Positions 63,141 through 64,000 of a stretch of 64,000 nt of DNA are shown piece after piece. A program made the position numbers and the translations under genes. Below the pieces are notes generated by a model, which did not search any database, had not been told where the DNA came from, and worked only from the letters and a program-made list of their open reading frames with translations. Each line of letters begins with the position of its first letter. The first letter of the stretch is position 1. The DNA lies in NCBI GenBank assembly GCA_911728455.2, contig OU452221.1:7389047-7453046 (forward strand), given 5' to 3'. Source of the stretch: Marthasterias glacialis (lineage: Eukaryota; Echinodermata; Asteroidea; Forcipulatida; Asteriidae).

Positions 63141-64000
63141 ATGATTTCAACAAGTAAAGAAAAATAATGGATTCCTTGTAATCTTTCTAAATTCTTGGAT
63201 CATTCTCCGCAATAAAGACATTCCAGTAAAACAGTTGAATTGTCTTGTAAGTACTGGAAAGAGCTGAGCTCTCTCAAGTGCAGATCCTCTGAGAAGACCT
63301 CACATTTTACAAAACTAGACAAACCATAAAGATACTGATATATTCTCTCGTTTTTTTTTTTTTTTTTCCCCTTCATATTTTACTAACAAGAACAAATTTT
63401 CCTGGTTCTTCTTGTTAGTGTAATCTACCTGTGTAACTTTCTGCAATGATTGACAAAAGAAAAGTTTTGGGAATGAGAGGAATTTTACCCTGATGTTCCT
63501 TGAAGTCCCCTTCTTCACTTCTGATCATGCTCTACCAGTGTGGATGAACAGGAGCTGAAGCCTGAAATTCACATTTTGCACTTGTAATAAGTGCCTATTA
63601 CCACACAGAGGATGTGTGGCAATTTGCTGTGGTTTTTGTGGTTGCCAATTGGCATACCAAGGGATATCCTCTACCCTGGCTGATTACCAAGAAGTGCAAT
63701 GACCCCTTGTGGTTGGCGGGTTGTCCACAGTTGAGGGCACTCGAGGACAAACCCATAAACTGGCTGTGCTTGGCTGCTTCTCCAACCTCAGGGGCAATCT
63801 GACATTAAAGGGTTTGCCTTTTGTCACTGTACACTCATTTCTATCTTCTAGTTTTCAATTGACACACCATGGTTTGACCAACCTGTGAAAATATCTTTAT
63901 CAAGGTGGTAACACTAAAAAAAAACACCCAAGTGACAAGTTATATTTTGATTTTGCAGTTTGAACTCAGAAATTGTATGTTTTTGGCCCATTTTCTTGAA

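Larger units (their letters stand above)
50580..64000. other. 13.4 kb downstream of the third gene's first exon
   Basis: Probably its first intron. It holds repeats listed separately. The stretches 50800-51900, 54590-55740, 59690-60700 and 61620-62900 show no exon with good splice signals and no named repeat. 51441-51480 is an ATT-rich simple repeat. Confidence 0.5.

Overview
The window looks like nuclear DNA of an invertebrate animal: AT-rich, many small exons with GT-AG borders, long introns packed with short transposons, and no bacterial gene organisation. The genes and repeat style fit a deuterostome. My best guess is an echinoderm such as a sea star, but that rests on repeat style and on a NIT1 gene with no attached FHIT domain, and it is not proven.
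Layout. (1) 1-39688, minus strand: one very large gene, an ANKRD26 orthologue. I could thread 34 coding exons from the ATG at 39686-39688 leftward to 800. Their phases agree at every junction and give an open frame of 1792 codons (5376 nt). The 3' end lies left of the window. Order of parts: six ankyrin repeats, an acidic/Ser-rich linker on many tiny exons, a 1685-nt exon coding about 560 residues of Glu/Arg/Lys-rich helix, then a C-terminal coiled coil. (2) 39689-41240: head-to-head intergenic region. (3) 41241-47351, plus strand: complete NIT1 (deaminated glutathione amidase), six coding exons, 311 residues, with the Glu-Lys-Cys triad. (4) 47352-50505: intergenic, repeats. (5) 50506-50579, plus strand: apparent first coding exon of an unidentified gene. 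I found no later exon for it in the remaining 13.4 kb, which is mostly repeats.
The introns hold tRNA-derived SINEs (three types with clear B boxes), ends of CR1/L2-like retrotransposons, many MITE families with terminal inverted repeats, and tandem repeats. The most unusual is a dispersed foldback family whose arms carry a copy of the histone-mRNA 3' stem-loop (GGCTCTTTTCAGAGCC) followed by a U7-type purine element (AAAGAG). One copy at 37129-37423 is a 140-bp inverted repeat with apparently identical arms.
Functionally, the ANKRD26 family acts at centriole distal appendages, and NIT1 repairs deaminated glutathione. They are not known to work together. All exon calls were read by eye from splice signals, phase and homology recalled from family knowledge; no alignment or RNA evidence was available.
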